Source: Planctomycetota bacterium (lineage in GTDB: Bacteria; Planctomycetota; Phycisphaerae; Sedimentisphaerales; Anaerobacaceae). From it: DNA of 7,884 nt. Under the pieces are notes generated by a model. It saw only the letters and a program-made list of their open reading frames with translations. It was not told the DNA's origin and searched no databases. This document shows, piece after piece, positions 1 to 6,253 of the stretch. Numbering within the stretch: position 1 is the first letter of the stretch; each line of letters starts with the position of its first letter. Position numbers and translations under genes: made by a program. The stretch spans positions 1 to 7,884 of the forward strand of contig QNBZ01000048.1 in NCBI GenBank assembly GCA_003644295.1. The letters run 5' to 3'.

Positions 1-16
1 GAAGGGCTTATCCTTT

Positions 17-63
17 GGTGTTAAAACACCGTGGTTAAAAACTCCAACATAAAGTTGGGGGCT
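17..63. repeat. Hairpin cluster, dispersed repeat
   Basis: Two clear hairpins lie close together with A-rich loops. The first is GGTGT-TAAA-ACACC at 17-30. The second runs 42-60, with arms CTCCAAC and GTTGGGG (seven pairs, one G-U) around the loop ATAAA. Between them GGTTAAAAACTC (33-44) makes an imperfect third one. The 18 nt at 46-63 recur inverted at 7537-7554, so this is a dispersed element and not a one-off. No T-tract follows on either side, so it is a poor intrinsic terminator. It may be REP-like or simply mark the end of the preceding transcription unit. Confidence 0.6.
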
Positions 64-115
64 TATATTCAAACTTTAGGCACTTTTTACTATTTTGTCA
101 ATACAAGCTTTGGAC

Positions 116-144
116 TTGACCGGCAGCAGCGAGTCTGCTATTGT
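116..144 (+). promoter_or_regulatory. Candidate sigma70 promoter of the ABC exporter gene
   Basis: TTGACC (116-121) and TATTGT (139-144) are separated by 17 nt, matching the -35 consensus at 5/6 and the -10 consensus at 4/6. Transcription would begin near 151, leaving a leader of about 35 nt before the ATG at 186. This favours ATG 186 over the in-frame TTG at 141, which overlaps the -10 box. Prediction from sequence only. Confidence 0.45.
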
Positions 145-185
145 TCTCGGGTTACTCTTTTGGAAAAACCGGAGCGATTTATCGA

Positions 186-2333
186 ATGAAGGCGTTTTGG
201 CGAGTATTCGGTTATGTTTGGCCGCAATGGCATCGGCTGATTACGATAGCGTGCAGCGCGCTGTTGATAAGCATTCTTTATGGATTGAGCTTTGGAACTA
301 TCTCTCCGCTATTGACGGTAATGATGGGGTCGGAGGGTCTGCACGGCTGGGCTAACAGGAATATCTGTTCACATCGGTATGGAATGAAATTTTATGTGCC
401 GGAACAATTAGATTTTTCCGACCCAAACAATCCAGACGTGGCATATTCTCTTCAGATTGCCAAAGTCAAAAGAAACAGTTTAGCTGAACAGGCCGGTCTT
501 CAACAGGGGGACTCGATTGTGGGGGCGGGCAGCAGTTTAATCCACGAGAGCAAAGACAAGATACCGTCCGGCAGACTCCTTTGTGAGCTGGCAACGATAA
601 CGAATGTCGAGTCGATAGTAATTCAATATCGGCGAATCGACAAATCCGGACGATTGGAAACCGTAGAACGGGAACTTCAGTGTGGCCCGAAGCCATTTTA
701 TGCTGATTACGTACAAAGCGTTCTCAGGTTTGTACCGAAGGAACGAACAAGAGAAAATAAGAAGGATGCCGTAGTATTTATTATACTTCTGATGTTGGTT
801 GTTACAGCGGTCAGGTGTATAGCCCGATTCTATCAGGATTACACTGCCCAAAAGGTTGTGTATACCTCATTGGCTCATCTGCGAGAAGATGCCTTCCGGC
901 ACTCCGTAGAAATTCCGGTAGGTTTTTTTGCTAAAGAAGGAGCGAGCGATACGGTTAGTCGATTTGTGCGGGATAGTTTAGCAATTGGCAACGGCGTTAA
1001 AATTCTGTTGGGCAAGGCACTTCGGGAGCCATTGAAGGCACTGGGGCTTATCTGTGTGGCGATGCTGATAGACCGCAATTTAACGCTGATATTTTTGTGC
1101 GGGGCGCCGGTATCGGTGTTCATTTTAAGCAAATTCGGGCGAAAAATAAAACGCGCTATGAAAAGGTCTCTCGAAAGCTGGGCAAAGATGCTTGGCAAAT
1201 TGGAGGAGGTAATCGGCGCAGTACGAGTGGTCAAGGTTTATAACCGTCAAGAGTACGAACACTCGATTTTTAAGGGGATAAACCGGAAACTATTGAAACA
1301 GCAATTCAGAATCGCAAAAATAGAATCGGCCACAGGCCCGATACTGGAAGCTCTCGGGATGTTCGCCGGCTCGGCTGGGTTGGTAATCGGGGCCCAATGG
1401 GTCTTCGGAGGCGAGATGCAGGGACCTGACTTTTTCGCTCTGCTGTTCTGTCTGGGCGGCTCGGCAGAATCGGTACGGCGGACAAGCAGCGTCTGGAATA
1501 AAATTCAACAAGCCAATGCGGCGGCGCAGCGGGTCTATTCGCTAATTGACCAAGACCCCGAAGTGGAAAAACCCGGTGCTTATGAGCTTACAGCTTTGAA
1601 AGATGAAATCGAATTCAAAGATGTTACATTTACCTATCCGGCGACTGATAGGCCGGTATTAAAGGGAATCAATCTTCGCATACAAGCAGGGCATAACGTT
1701 GCTATCGTTGGGCCTAACGGCTCAGGCAAAACAACACTGGCAAATTTGATACCGAGATTTTATGACCCAGATAGCGGACAGATTTTGATAGACGGCAAAA
1801 GTATTCACGATGCGACGCTGTCCAGTTTGCGAAGCCAGATTGGAATGGTTACGCAAAATATAACAACGTTCAATGATACCATAGCAGCAAATATCGGATA
1901 TGGCAAATCCGGTGCTACCAGGGAAGAAATCATTGCAGCGGCCAAGCGTTCCTTTGCTCACGAATTTATTTCTCCATTGCCTGACGGCTATGATACGATA
2001 ATCGGCGAACAGGGCAGTGGTCTCAGCGGCGGTCAACTACAGCGAATTGTTATTGCCAGAGCGATTTTGAAGAACCCTGCGATTCTGATTTTCGATGAGG
2101 CCACCAGCCAGGTTGACGCTGACAGTGAAGCCAAGATTCACAGAGCCATAGAGGAAATTATGCAGCACAGAACCAGTCTTATAATCGCCCACAGGTTCAG
2201 TACCGTCATTACAGCGGACTTCATAGTCGTAATGGATGATGGACAAATTATTGCTCAGGGTCAGCACGAAGAGCTGGTACAAAGCTGTCCATTGTATCAA
2301 AGTTTATACGAAACACAGTTGGTAAAAGGATAG
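186..2333 (+). CDS. ABC exporter (MsbA/lipid-flippase type) with PDZ-like insertion
   Basis: A 715-aa half-transporter with membrane domain and ATPase fused, as in MsbA-like exporters that flip lipids or glycolipids across the inner membrane. The first hydrophobic span is about residues 17-46. An extracytoplasmic loop of about 145 residues follows, with a PDZ-like segment at roughly 88-165 (pattern NSLAEQAGLQQGD). Further spans lie near 195-213, 281-317 and 385-428. The ATPase domain begins near 473. It shows Walker A GPNGSGKT (509-516), Q-loop Gln557, signature LSGGQ (613-617), Walker B ILIFDE with catalytic Glu638, and H-loop His669, so it should be active. MsbA proteins are near 580 aa; the excess matches the inserted loop. 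ATG 186 is chosen because GGAG lies 11 nt upstream; TTG 141 would add 15 residues. The GH130 gene follows after 82 nt on the same strand with no good terminator between, so they may be co-transcribed. Substrate unknown. Confidence 0.93.
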   Translation: MKAFWRVFGYVWPQWHRLITIACSALLISILYGLSFGTISPLLTVMMGSEGLHGWANRNICSHRYGMKFYVPEQLDFSDPNNPDVAYSLQIAKVKRNSLAEQAGLQQGDSIVGAGSSLIHESKDKIPSGRLLCELATITNVESIVIQYRRIDKSGRLETVERELQCGPKPFYADYVQSVLRFVPKERTRENKKDAVVFIILLMLVVTAVRCIARFYQDYTAQKVVYTSLAHLREDAFRHSVEIPVGFFAKEGASDTVSRFVRDSLAIGNGVKILLGKALREPLKALGLICVAMLIDRNLTLIFLCGAPVSVFILSKFGRKIKRAMKRSLESWAKMLGKLEEVIGAVRVVKVYNRQEYEHSIFKGINRKLLKQQFRIAKIESATGPILEALGMFAGSAGLVIGAQWVFGGEMQGPDFFALLFCLGGSAESVRRTSSVWNKIQQANAAAQRVYSLIDQDPEVEKPGAYELTALKDEIEFKDVTFTYPATDRPVLKGINLRIQAGHNVAIVGPNGSGKTTLANLIPRFYDPDSGQILIDGKSIHDATLSSLRSQIGMVTQNITTFNDTIAANIGYGKSGATREEIIAAAKRSFAHEFISPLPDGYDTIIGEQGSGLSGGQLQRIVIARAILKNPAILIFDEATSQVDADSEAKIHRAIEEIMQHRTSLIIAHRFSTVITADFIVVMDDGQIIAQGQHEELVQSCPLYQSLYETQLVKG

Positions 2334-2415
2334 CGAAATTAGTTTTAAGCTTTTTGCTTATCCTGCCGATTAGAACTGATGTCGCACTATCTTTTGATAT
2401 TTCAGGACTGAAACT

Positions 2416-3375
2416 ATGCCAAATACTCTACGTCAGAAAAAAGCTCACGAACTTTTCAAAAGGTATGATGGCAATCCGATACTGACGCCGGGAGATTGGC
2501 CTTACCCGGCAAATGCAGTTTTTAATCCAGCAGCGGTTAAATTGAATTCGGAAACGCTGCTGCTGGTTCGCGTTGAGGATATGCGCGGATTTTCGCATTT
2601 TACAGTGGCACGCAGTCCAAATGGATTCACGGACTGGGAAATTGACCCTTCGCCGACTCTCGAGGCAAACCAGAGTTCCAGGGAGGAAAAGTGGGGTCTG
2701 GAAGACCCCCGCATTATCTGGCTCAATGAGCAGAAGCAATTTGCCATTACGTATATCTCCTTCAGCGAGGGCGGCCCAGTAGTTTCACTGGCGATTACCA
2801 AAAACTTCAGGACTTTTGCCCGCCTTGGTGCTCTGCTGCCGCCGGAAGATAAGGACGCCTGCCTGCTTCCTCACAGATTTAAGGGACGATTTGCGCTGAT
2901 TCACCGTCCTATCGTTCGAGGCGAGGCGCATATATGGATAAGCTTCTCGCCAGACCTGAAGCATTGGGGCGACCATAGACCACTGATTATGACAAGAGCG
3001 GGTTACTGGGATTGTCATAGAGTCGGGCTGGCCTGTCAGCCCATCGAAACAGAGATAGGATGGATGATGTTCTATCACGGCGTCCGCATCACATCAGCAG
3101 GAGCAATATACCGGCTCGGAGTGGCGCTTCTGGATTTGCAAGAGCCGTGGAAAGTACTGCGGCGCAGCAATGAATGGATACTGGGGCCACGCGAAATCTA
3201 TGAACGAGTCGGCGATGTCGATGACGTTGTGTTTCCTACCGGAGCTACTGTTCACAAAGAGACCAATCAGCTTAATCTCTATTACGGCGCCGCTGACTGT
3301 ACGGTCGCCATCGCAACAGCTAATTTAAGCGATGTTCTGGACTATATTATGTCCTGCCCGGAAGTAAAGCAATAG
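2416..3375 (+). CDS. GH130 family beta-mannoside phosphorylase/hydrolase
   Basis: A 319-aa protein with the hallmarks of glycoside hydrolase family 130, a five-bladed beta-propeller family of mannoside phosphorylases (for example 4-O-beta-mannosyl-glucose or mannooligosaccharide phosphorylases) and beta-1,2-mannosidases. Visible family blocks are NPIL (20-23), NPAA (37-40), RVEDMRGFS (52-60), GLEDPR (94-99), KDACLLPHR (146-154), HRP (163-165), FYHG (219-222), YRLGVALLDLQEP (232-244), VVFPTG (271-276) and YYGAAD (289-294). Asp97 in EDPR is the expected general acid. Length is normal for the family and no signal peptide is seen, so the enzyme is cytoplasmic. The start has a CAGGA Shine-Dalgarno sequence 8 nt upstream. 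Phosphorylase and hydrolase members differ in a few phosphate-binding residues that I cannot assign without an alignment, so the exact reaction is left open. Position after the exporter suggests mannose-containing glycan turnover. Confidence 0.88.
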   Translation: MPNTLRQKKAHELFKRYDGNPILTPGDWPYPANAVFNPAAVKLNSETLLLVRVEDMRGFSHFTVARSPNGFTDWEIDPSPTLEANQSSREEKWGLEDPRIIWLNEQKQFAITYISFSEGGPVVSLAITKNFRTFARLGALLPPEDKDACLLPHRFKGRFALIHRPIVRGEAHIWISFSPDLKHWGDHRPLIMTRAGYWDCHRVGLACQPIETEIGWMMFYHGVRITSAGAIYRLGVALLDLQEPWKVLRRSNEWILGPREIYERVGDVDDVVFPTGATVHKETNQLNLYYGAADCTVAIATANLSDVLDYIMSCPEVKQ

Positions 3376-3460
3376 CTTCTTGAGAATAACCTTTATCTAT
3401 TTACCCAGATTAACATTGGCGATACATCCCATAACCAACTGTGTTGCTGAAATGTGCGCA

Positions 3461-3561
3461 TAAAAAAGCCAGATTCTAAAAACACAGAACCTGGCTTCGG
3501 AGGAGGGTGATGAAAAGCAAATGTAACACTCTAACAAAATCTCGGCTTTTTAGCCCTACTA
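3461..3561 (-). ncRNA. Candidate small RNA with CUCCUCCGAA motif (sRNA-1)
   Basis: Inferred from a strong - strand terminator (3462-3497) that has no - strand protein gene above it. Immediately 5' of the hairpin, the RNA reads CUCCUCCGAA (3505-3496), an anti-Shine-Dalgarno-like run. The same 10-mer precedes the terminator of the second candidate RNA (4867-5034). Both also share ACAUUU a little further upstream, followed by pyrimidine-rich sequence. The 5' end is uncertain: a weak TAGTAT -10 (3573-3568) would place the start near 3561, but its -35 is poor, so the RNA could be longer. A short hairpin (GGCT and AGCC arms, 3544-3555) would lie near the 5' end. It may act by pairing with ribosome binding sites; this is inference. 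Confidence 0.5.
3462..3497 (-). terminator. Intrinsic terminator on the - strand
   Basis: The arms AAGCCAG (3466-3472) and CTGGCTT (3491-3497) are extended inward by TTCT (3474-3477) and AGAA (3486-3489) across one mismatch, around an 8-nt loop. Read on the - strand, a run of six T (3467-3462) follows the stem. On the + strand there is no T-tract, so it should work only on leftward transcription. Confidence 0.8.
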
Positions 3562-3742
3562 CCTCTCATACTATTTCATCGAATAAGCAGTAAGGAATTC
3601 TTTAGAGAAATTTGAGAAAAAGCTACACTTTTCTTGTCAGGAATCAACATTTTAATCGCAAAAATCTCATTTTTTTTCAAATTTTCCCGCTGTTTCTGCG
3701 AAAAACAGCAAAGTTTAGCCCAAAAACCAAACCATTTTACGC

Positions 3743-3771
3743 TTGATAAACCAATTTTGTTCTCATATTTT
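3743..3771 (+). promoter_or_regulatory. Candidate promoter of panB
   Basis: TTGATA (3743-3748) and TATTTT (3766-3771) with a 17-nt spacer, matching 5/6 and 4/6 of the sigma70 hexamers. Transcription would start near 3778, about 42 nt before the panB ATG. The surroundings are very AT-rich, so chance matches are likely; moderate support only. Confidence 0.4.
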
Positions 3772-3819
3772 AACTAATATATTGTTATTTCTTTTTCTTT
3801 TATTTTGTGGAAAATCGAT

Positions 3820-4680
3820 ATGGACACCAAAATTACGATTGCCGACCTGCTGGCGGCCAAGCGTCAAAATCGCAAAATTGTCGCCGTCAGTTGCTACGAT
3901 TATACCACAGCCAAACTTGTTTCTCAGACCGATACGCAGATGATACTGGTCGGTGATTCTGCTGCCCAAGTAATGCTCGGCTTCGATTCGACACTGTCGG
4001 CCACGATGGACTTTATGGTCGCTATAACCGCTGCGGTTCGGCGTGGCGCTGCGAATGTGTGTTTGGTTGCTGATATGCCGTTTCTATCTTATCAGGTTAG
4101 CAGAACCGAGGCGCTTAAAAACGCCGGTCGATTCGTTACCGAGGCCGGCGTGCAAATGCTCAAAATCGAAGCGACCGAAGCATACCTCGATGTAATAAAA
4201 GCAATCAGCGATGCCGGTATGGCTGTTATGGCACATATCGGTATAAGGCCGCAGAGTATCAGCAAAATCGGCAAATTCAAAGCTGAAGCCACAACCGCTG
4301 ATATGGCTATGGAGTTGATAGCGCTGGCCGAGCAGATGATACAGGCCGGCGCCAGTTCGCTGCTGCTCGAAGGAACTGCCGCCGAGGTGGCGAAAATCAT
4401 TACAGAACGCTCCGATGTGCCGGTAATCGGATGCGGCTCCGGGCCGAACTGTGACGGCCAGATTTTGATTGCGCCTGATATTTTAGGGCTAACACAAGGG
4501 CCAAGCCCGAAGTTTGCCAAGAGTTACGGCCAACTCGCCGATGCTGTGATTAAGGCGTTTCAGGGATATGCCGCAGAGGTGGAAAACGGTCAATTCCCCG
4601 ACGCCAAACATAGTTACCATATGAAGACCGGAGAGCTTGAAATGCTTAACAAACTGCTGGACGAGGAAAAAAATTTTTGA
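3820..4680 (+). CDS. panB: 3-methyl-2-oxobutanoate hydroxymethyltransferase (ketopantoate hydroxymethyltransferase)
   Basis: PanB transfers a hydroxymethyl group from 5,10-methylene-tetrahydrofolate to 2-oxoisovalerate, giving ketopantoate, the first step of pantothenate and CoA synthesis in the cytoplasm. The 286-aa product aligns from memory with E. coli PanB over its whole length. Metal ligands are Asp46 (VGDS), Asp85 (ADMPF) and Glu117 (KIEA). Lys115, His139 (AHIG) and the catalytic Glu184 (LLLEGTA) are also present. Further signatures are YDYTTAKL (26-33), AAVRRGA (71-77), CGSGPNCDGQIL (205-216), PKFAKSY (230-236) and a terminal HSYH (264-267). About 19 residues extend beyond HSYH. ATG 3820 is preferred; an in-frame TTG at 3805 would add five residues, and only a weak GGA precedes 3820. 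No panC or panD is adjacent. Candidate small RNA genes lie on both sides. Confidence 0.96.
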   Translation: MDTKITIADLLAAKRQNRKIVAVSCYDYTTAKLVSQTDTQMILVGDSAAQVMLGFDSTLSATMDFMVAITAAVRRGAANVCLVADMPFLSYQVSRTEALKNAGRFVTEAGVQMLKIEATEAYLDVIKAISDAGMAVMAHIGIRPQSISKIGKFKAEATTADMAMELIALAEQMIQAGASSLLLEGTAAEVAKIITERSDVPVIGCGSGPNCDGQILIAPDILGLTQGPSPKFAKSYGQLADAVIKAFQGYAAEVENGQFPDAKHSYHMKTGELEMLNKLLDEEKNF

Positions 4681-4790
4681 AATTTTCACAGTACCAAAAA
4701 ACAATGGAAAAACTCAGGCCGATAATGACGCAGAGAAAACTTAAATTTGCCGGCCTTATATTCCGATAAAAAATTTTCGCTGAACGAGCC

Positions 4791-4807
4791 AAACTTTTTG
4801 AAAGTTT
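4791..4807. promoter_or_regulatory. Palindrome upstream of the sRNA-2 promoter
   Basis: AAACTTT-TTG-AAAGTTT is a perfect 7-bp inverted repeat ending 24 nt before the -35 box at 4832. CGCT (4778-4781) and AGCG (4809-4812) can extend it as an outer stem. It could be a regulator-binding site for the downstream promoter or a weak terminator for panB (TTTT at 4805-4808). The AT-rich setting makes chance plausible. Confidence 0.3.
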
Positions 4808-4831
4808 TAGCGACTAAAATCGAGATTGCTC

Positions 4832-4860
4832 TTGACTTTACGAACTTGCGGTGATATAAT
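4832..4860 (+). promoter_or_regulatory. Near-consensus sigma70 promoter
   Basis: TTGACT (4832-4837), a 17-nt spacer and a perfect TATAAT (4855-4860). This is the best promoter in the window, and its expected start is near 4867. No open reading frame with a ribosome binding site follows before the terminator at 5001-5034, so it most likely drives a small non-coding RNA or a regulatory leader. Confidence 0.8.
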
Positions 4861-4866
4861 ACACAC

Positions 4867-5034
4867 GTGAAATGGGGGTAACAAATTGGGGGACGGCAAA
4901 TACTTGATAGTTACCAAAGTTCGTATTTCTTGACAGAAAGCAGCAGGGGGAAAACAGTTTTCCTCTGAACATATAAAAGACATTTTCTCTTCTCCTCCGA
5001 AAAAAGCTCGGCGTATCTGACCGGGCTTTTTTTT
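4867..5034 (+). ncRNA. Candidate small RNA or attenuated leader with CUCCUCCGAA motif (sRNA-2)
   Basis: About 168 nt bracketed by a near-consensus promoter and a strong terminator. Internal structure is visible. GGTAAC (4877-4882) pairs with GTTACC (4910-4915). A 10-pair stem with G-U pairs joins 4944-4953 to 4958-4967 around ACAG. Pyrimidine-rich sequence then leads to CTCCTCCGAA (4992-5001), directly before the terminator; the same 10-mer is in the candidate RNA at 3461-3561. G-rich runs (4874-4878, 4887-4891) could mask the pyrimidine motif. I do not recognise a known family; the length resembles 6S RNA, but I cannot draw its characteristic bubble. Because the glycosyltransferase ATG is 45 nt past the terminator, this could instead be a cis-acting attenuator for that gene. 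Confidence 0.65.
5001..5034 (+). terminator. Intrinsic terminator of sRNA-2
   Basis: The stem GCTCGG (5006-5011) with CCGGGC (5021-5026), including one G-U pair, encloses a 9-nt loop. It is flanked by AAAAA (5001-5005), and eight T follow (5027-5034). This is a classic intrinsic terminator facing right. It ends 45 nt before the glycosyltransferase start. Confidence 0.85.
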
Positions 5035-5079
5035 ATTGCGCTGTTCTGAAGAGATGATTTACGATAATATATTGTTTGT

Positions 5080-6189
5080 ATGAGTGAAGGACAGGAAAAC
5101 TCGGCGCCACAACCGGCGGAAACAAAGCCGCTTCGGCTGGCTTTGCTCGCATCGGAACGCACGATATATGAGTATTCGATATTTCTACGCCACCTTCTTG
5201 TTGGGCTGGCGGATGAATCAATTCCTGTGGCTTTGGTCTGTCCGGCGGATTGCGATGTTGATTCTGTTATTTCCGGGGCGGTTGAAGTCATCAGAGACCC
5301 GGCTTTTAAACTGCCCCTGCTGCGACGTCAAAACAGAAAACGGCTTATTGACCGGCTTGAAAAATTTGAGCCGAGCGTCCTACACTGTTTATGCCAAAGC
5401 AAAGCGGCACTCGCAAAACAATTAGCCAAGCAACTGGATTTGCACTATATCCTGACGGTTAATTCACTGCGCAAACAATGGCAGCGGCTTTCTATTTCGT
5501 CGAAACGATGTTCAACAATCACCGTGCCGGCTGAAAGCATCGCTGATAACATTGCGAAAACCAACCCTCACTTTGCCGAACGAATCAAGCGGATAAACAT
5601 CGGCGCATTTGCTGAAGAAACTATCGGCTGCTTCAGCGTGCCTGGACGACTGACAGGTATGGTGATAGCTGGGTCGCCGGACAACCCGGCCGAGCTGGAA
5701 AATCTGTTTGGTGCGCTGCGGCACTTGGCGATTGACGGATATGAATTTATGCTGGTGCTAACGGGTTACGGATGGACAGAGGGACAACTGCACAAATTGC
5801 TTGCTGCATTCGGCCTTTCGCAAATGGCTGTCGTTGTTCCGGAACTTCAGCCGAGACGCAGCATACTCGCAGCAGGCGACATCTTCATTCAGCCCCGGCC
5901 GAGTAACTCCTTTAACCCTTTGCTGTTGGAGGCGATGAGTGTCGGTACGGTTGTCGCCGGTTGTAAAGGCGGAGTTGACGATTTGATTGTTGACGGACAA
6001 ACATGCACCGTGTTCGACCCGGACGATGAGCTCAGCATATATAACTGTTTGCAGCGATTATTTGACACGCCTGACTCGGCCAGACAACTCGCCGGAAATG
6101 CGCAGCAGTACATAAGAGAAAATCACACGGTTAGCAAAATGATTTCTTCTATTTTACGAATTTATCACGATTCATTGGGGTTTGTTTAG
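5080..6189 (+). CDS. GT4-like (GT-B fold) glycosyltransferase
   Basis: A 369-aa protein with the two-domain layout of GT-B retaining glycosyltransferases, which move a sugar from a nucleotide donor to an acceptor at the inner face of the membrane. The N-terminal acceptor domain covers about 17-190 (LRLALLASERT start, ILTVNSLRK near 124-132). The C-terminal donor domain covers about 192-350, with GMVIAGSP (193-200), FMLVLTGYG (223-231), LAAGDIFIQPRPSNSF (263-278), LLLEAMSVGTVVAG (281-294) and GVDDLIVDGQTCTVFD (298-313). In the EX7E motif the second Glu is kept (284) but the first is Asn276. Donor and acceptor cannot be read. ATG 5080 follows an in-frame stop at 5065, so the N-terminus is well bounded, yet no Shine-Dalgarno sequence precedes it. 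A weak TTGCGC-N18-TACGAT (5036-5065) would give a very short leader; otherwise the gene depends on read-through of the terminator at 5001-5034. The stop codon lies in a repeat. Confidence 0.85.
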   Translation: MSEGQENSAPQPAETKPLRLALLASERTIYEYSIFLRHLLVGLADESIPVALVCPADCDVDSVISGAVEVIRDPAFKLPLLRRQNRKRLIDRLEKFEPSVLHCLCQSKAALAKQLAKQLDLHYILTVNSLRKQWQRLSISSKRCSTITVPAESIADNIAKTNPHFAERIKRINIGAFAEETIGCFSVPGRLTGMVIAGSPDNPAELENLFGALRHLAIDGYEFMLVLTGYGWTEGQLHKLLAAFGLSQMAVVVPELQPRRSILAAGDIFIQPRPSNSFNPLLLEAMSVGTVVAGCKGGVDDLIVDGQTCTVFDPDDELSIYNCLQRLFDTPDSARQLAGNAQQYIRENHTVSKMISSILRIYHDSLGFV

Positions 6190-6199
6190 CCGTCGCCGG
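6184..6199 (+). repeat. 16-nt dispersed repeat, copy 1
   Basis: GTTTAGCCGTCGCCGG occurs here and, identical and in the same orientation, at 7563-7578. This copy supplies the last Val codon and the TAG stop of the glycosyltransferase (6184-6189). Together the two copies flank purD. Confidence 0.7.
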
Positions 6200-6204
6200 C
6201 ACAA

Positions 6205-6253
6205 TACCCTATACCCTATACCCTATTCCCTATTCCCTATACCCTATTCCCTA
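6205..6253. repeat. Heptanucleotide tandem array (seven T[A/T]CCCTA units)
   Basis: Seven contiguous 7-nt units: three TACCCTA, two TTCCCTA, one TACCCTA and one TTCCCTA, varying only at the second position. The array starts 15 nt after the glycosyltransferase stop and runs into the 3' end of purD on the other strand. It encodes the last PurD residues (Ile-Gly-Asn-Arg-Val) and the TAG stop. It resembles the short tandemly repeated heptamers described in cyanobacteria; no function is evident. Confidence 0.9.

Larger units (their letters stand above)
3376..3819. other. Intergenic region upstream of panB
   Basis: No convincing protein gene lies in these 444 nt on either strand. It holds a - strand terminator with a candidate small RNA (3461-3561), AT-rich sequence, a 7-bp hairpin (GCTGTTT 3689-3695 with AAACAGC 3703-3709, loop of 7) and the candidate panB promoter (3743-3771). 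I see no + strand intrinsic terminator for the GH130 gene. Confidence 0.6.

Noticed and set aside
95..355. An 86-aa + strand frame overlapping the exporter start
   Set aside because: It begins at a TTG, lies in another frame of the exporter gene and has no family resemblance.
2346..2360. A TAAGC/GCTTA hairpin between the exporter and GH130 genes as a terminator
   Set aside because: Only five weak pairs, and the T-run is in the loop and not after the stem; read-through is expected.
3510..3593. A 27-codon + strand reading frame (MKSKCNTL...) with a strong GGAGGAGGG ribosome binding site
   Set aside because: The ribosome-binding-site-like run is exactly the complement of the CUCCUCC motif shared with the other candidate RNA, so it is better explained by the - strand RNA. 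The peptide is low in information and has no recognisable features. Ribosome profiling would settle it.
4092..4520. A 142-aa frame antisense to panB
   Set aside because: A mirror of a strongly conserved gene with composition typical of an antisense shadow.
4716..4756. AGGCCG/CGGCCT inverted repeat downstream of panB as a terminator
   Set aside because: Six pairs around a 29-nt loop with no T-tract directly after; too weak to call.
4872..4907. An 11-codon frame starting with ATG inside sRNA-2
   Set aside because: No ribosome binding site and no conserved character; the stretch is better explained by RNA structure.
6205..6253. The heptamer array as a CRISPR or telomere-like array
   Set aside because: The units are 7 nt with no spacers and no cas genes, and CCCTA-type units here are internal to a chromosome-like gene context.
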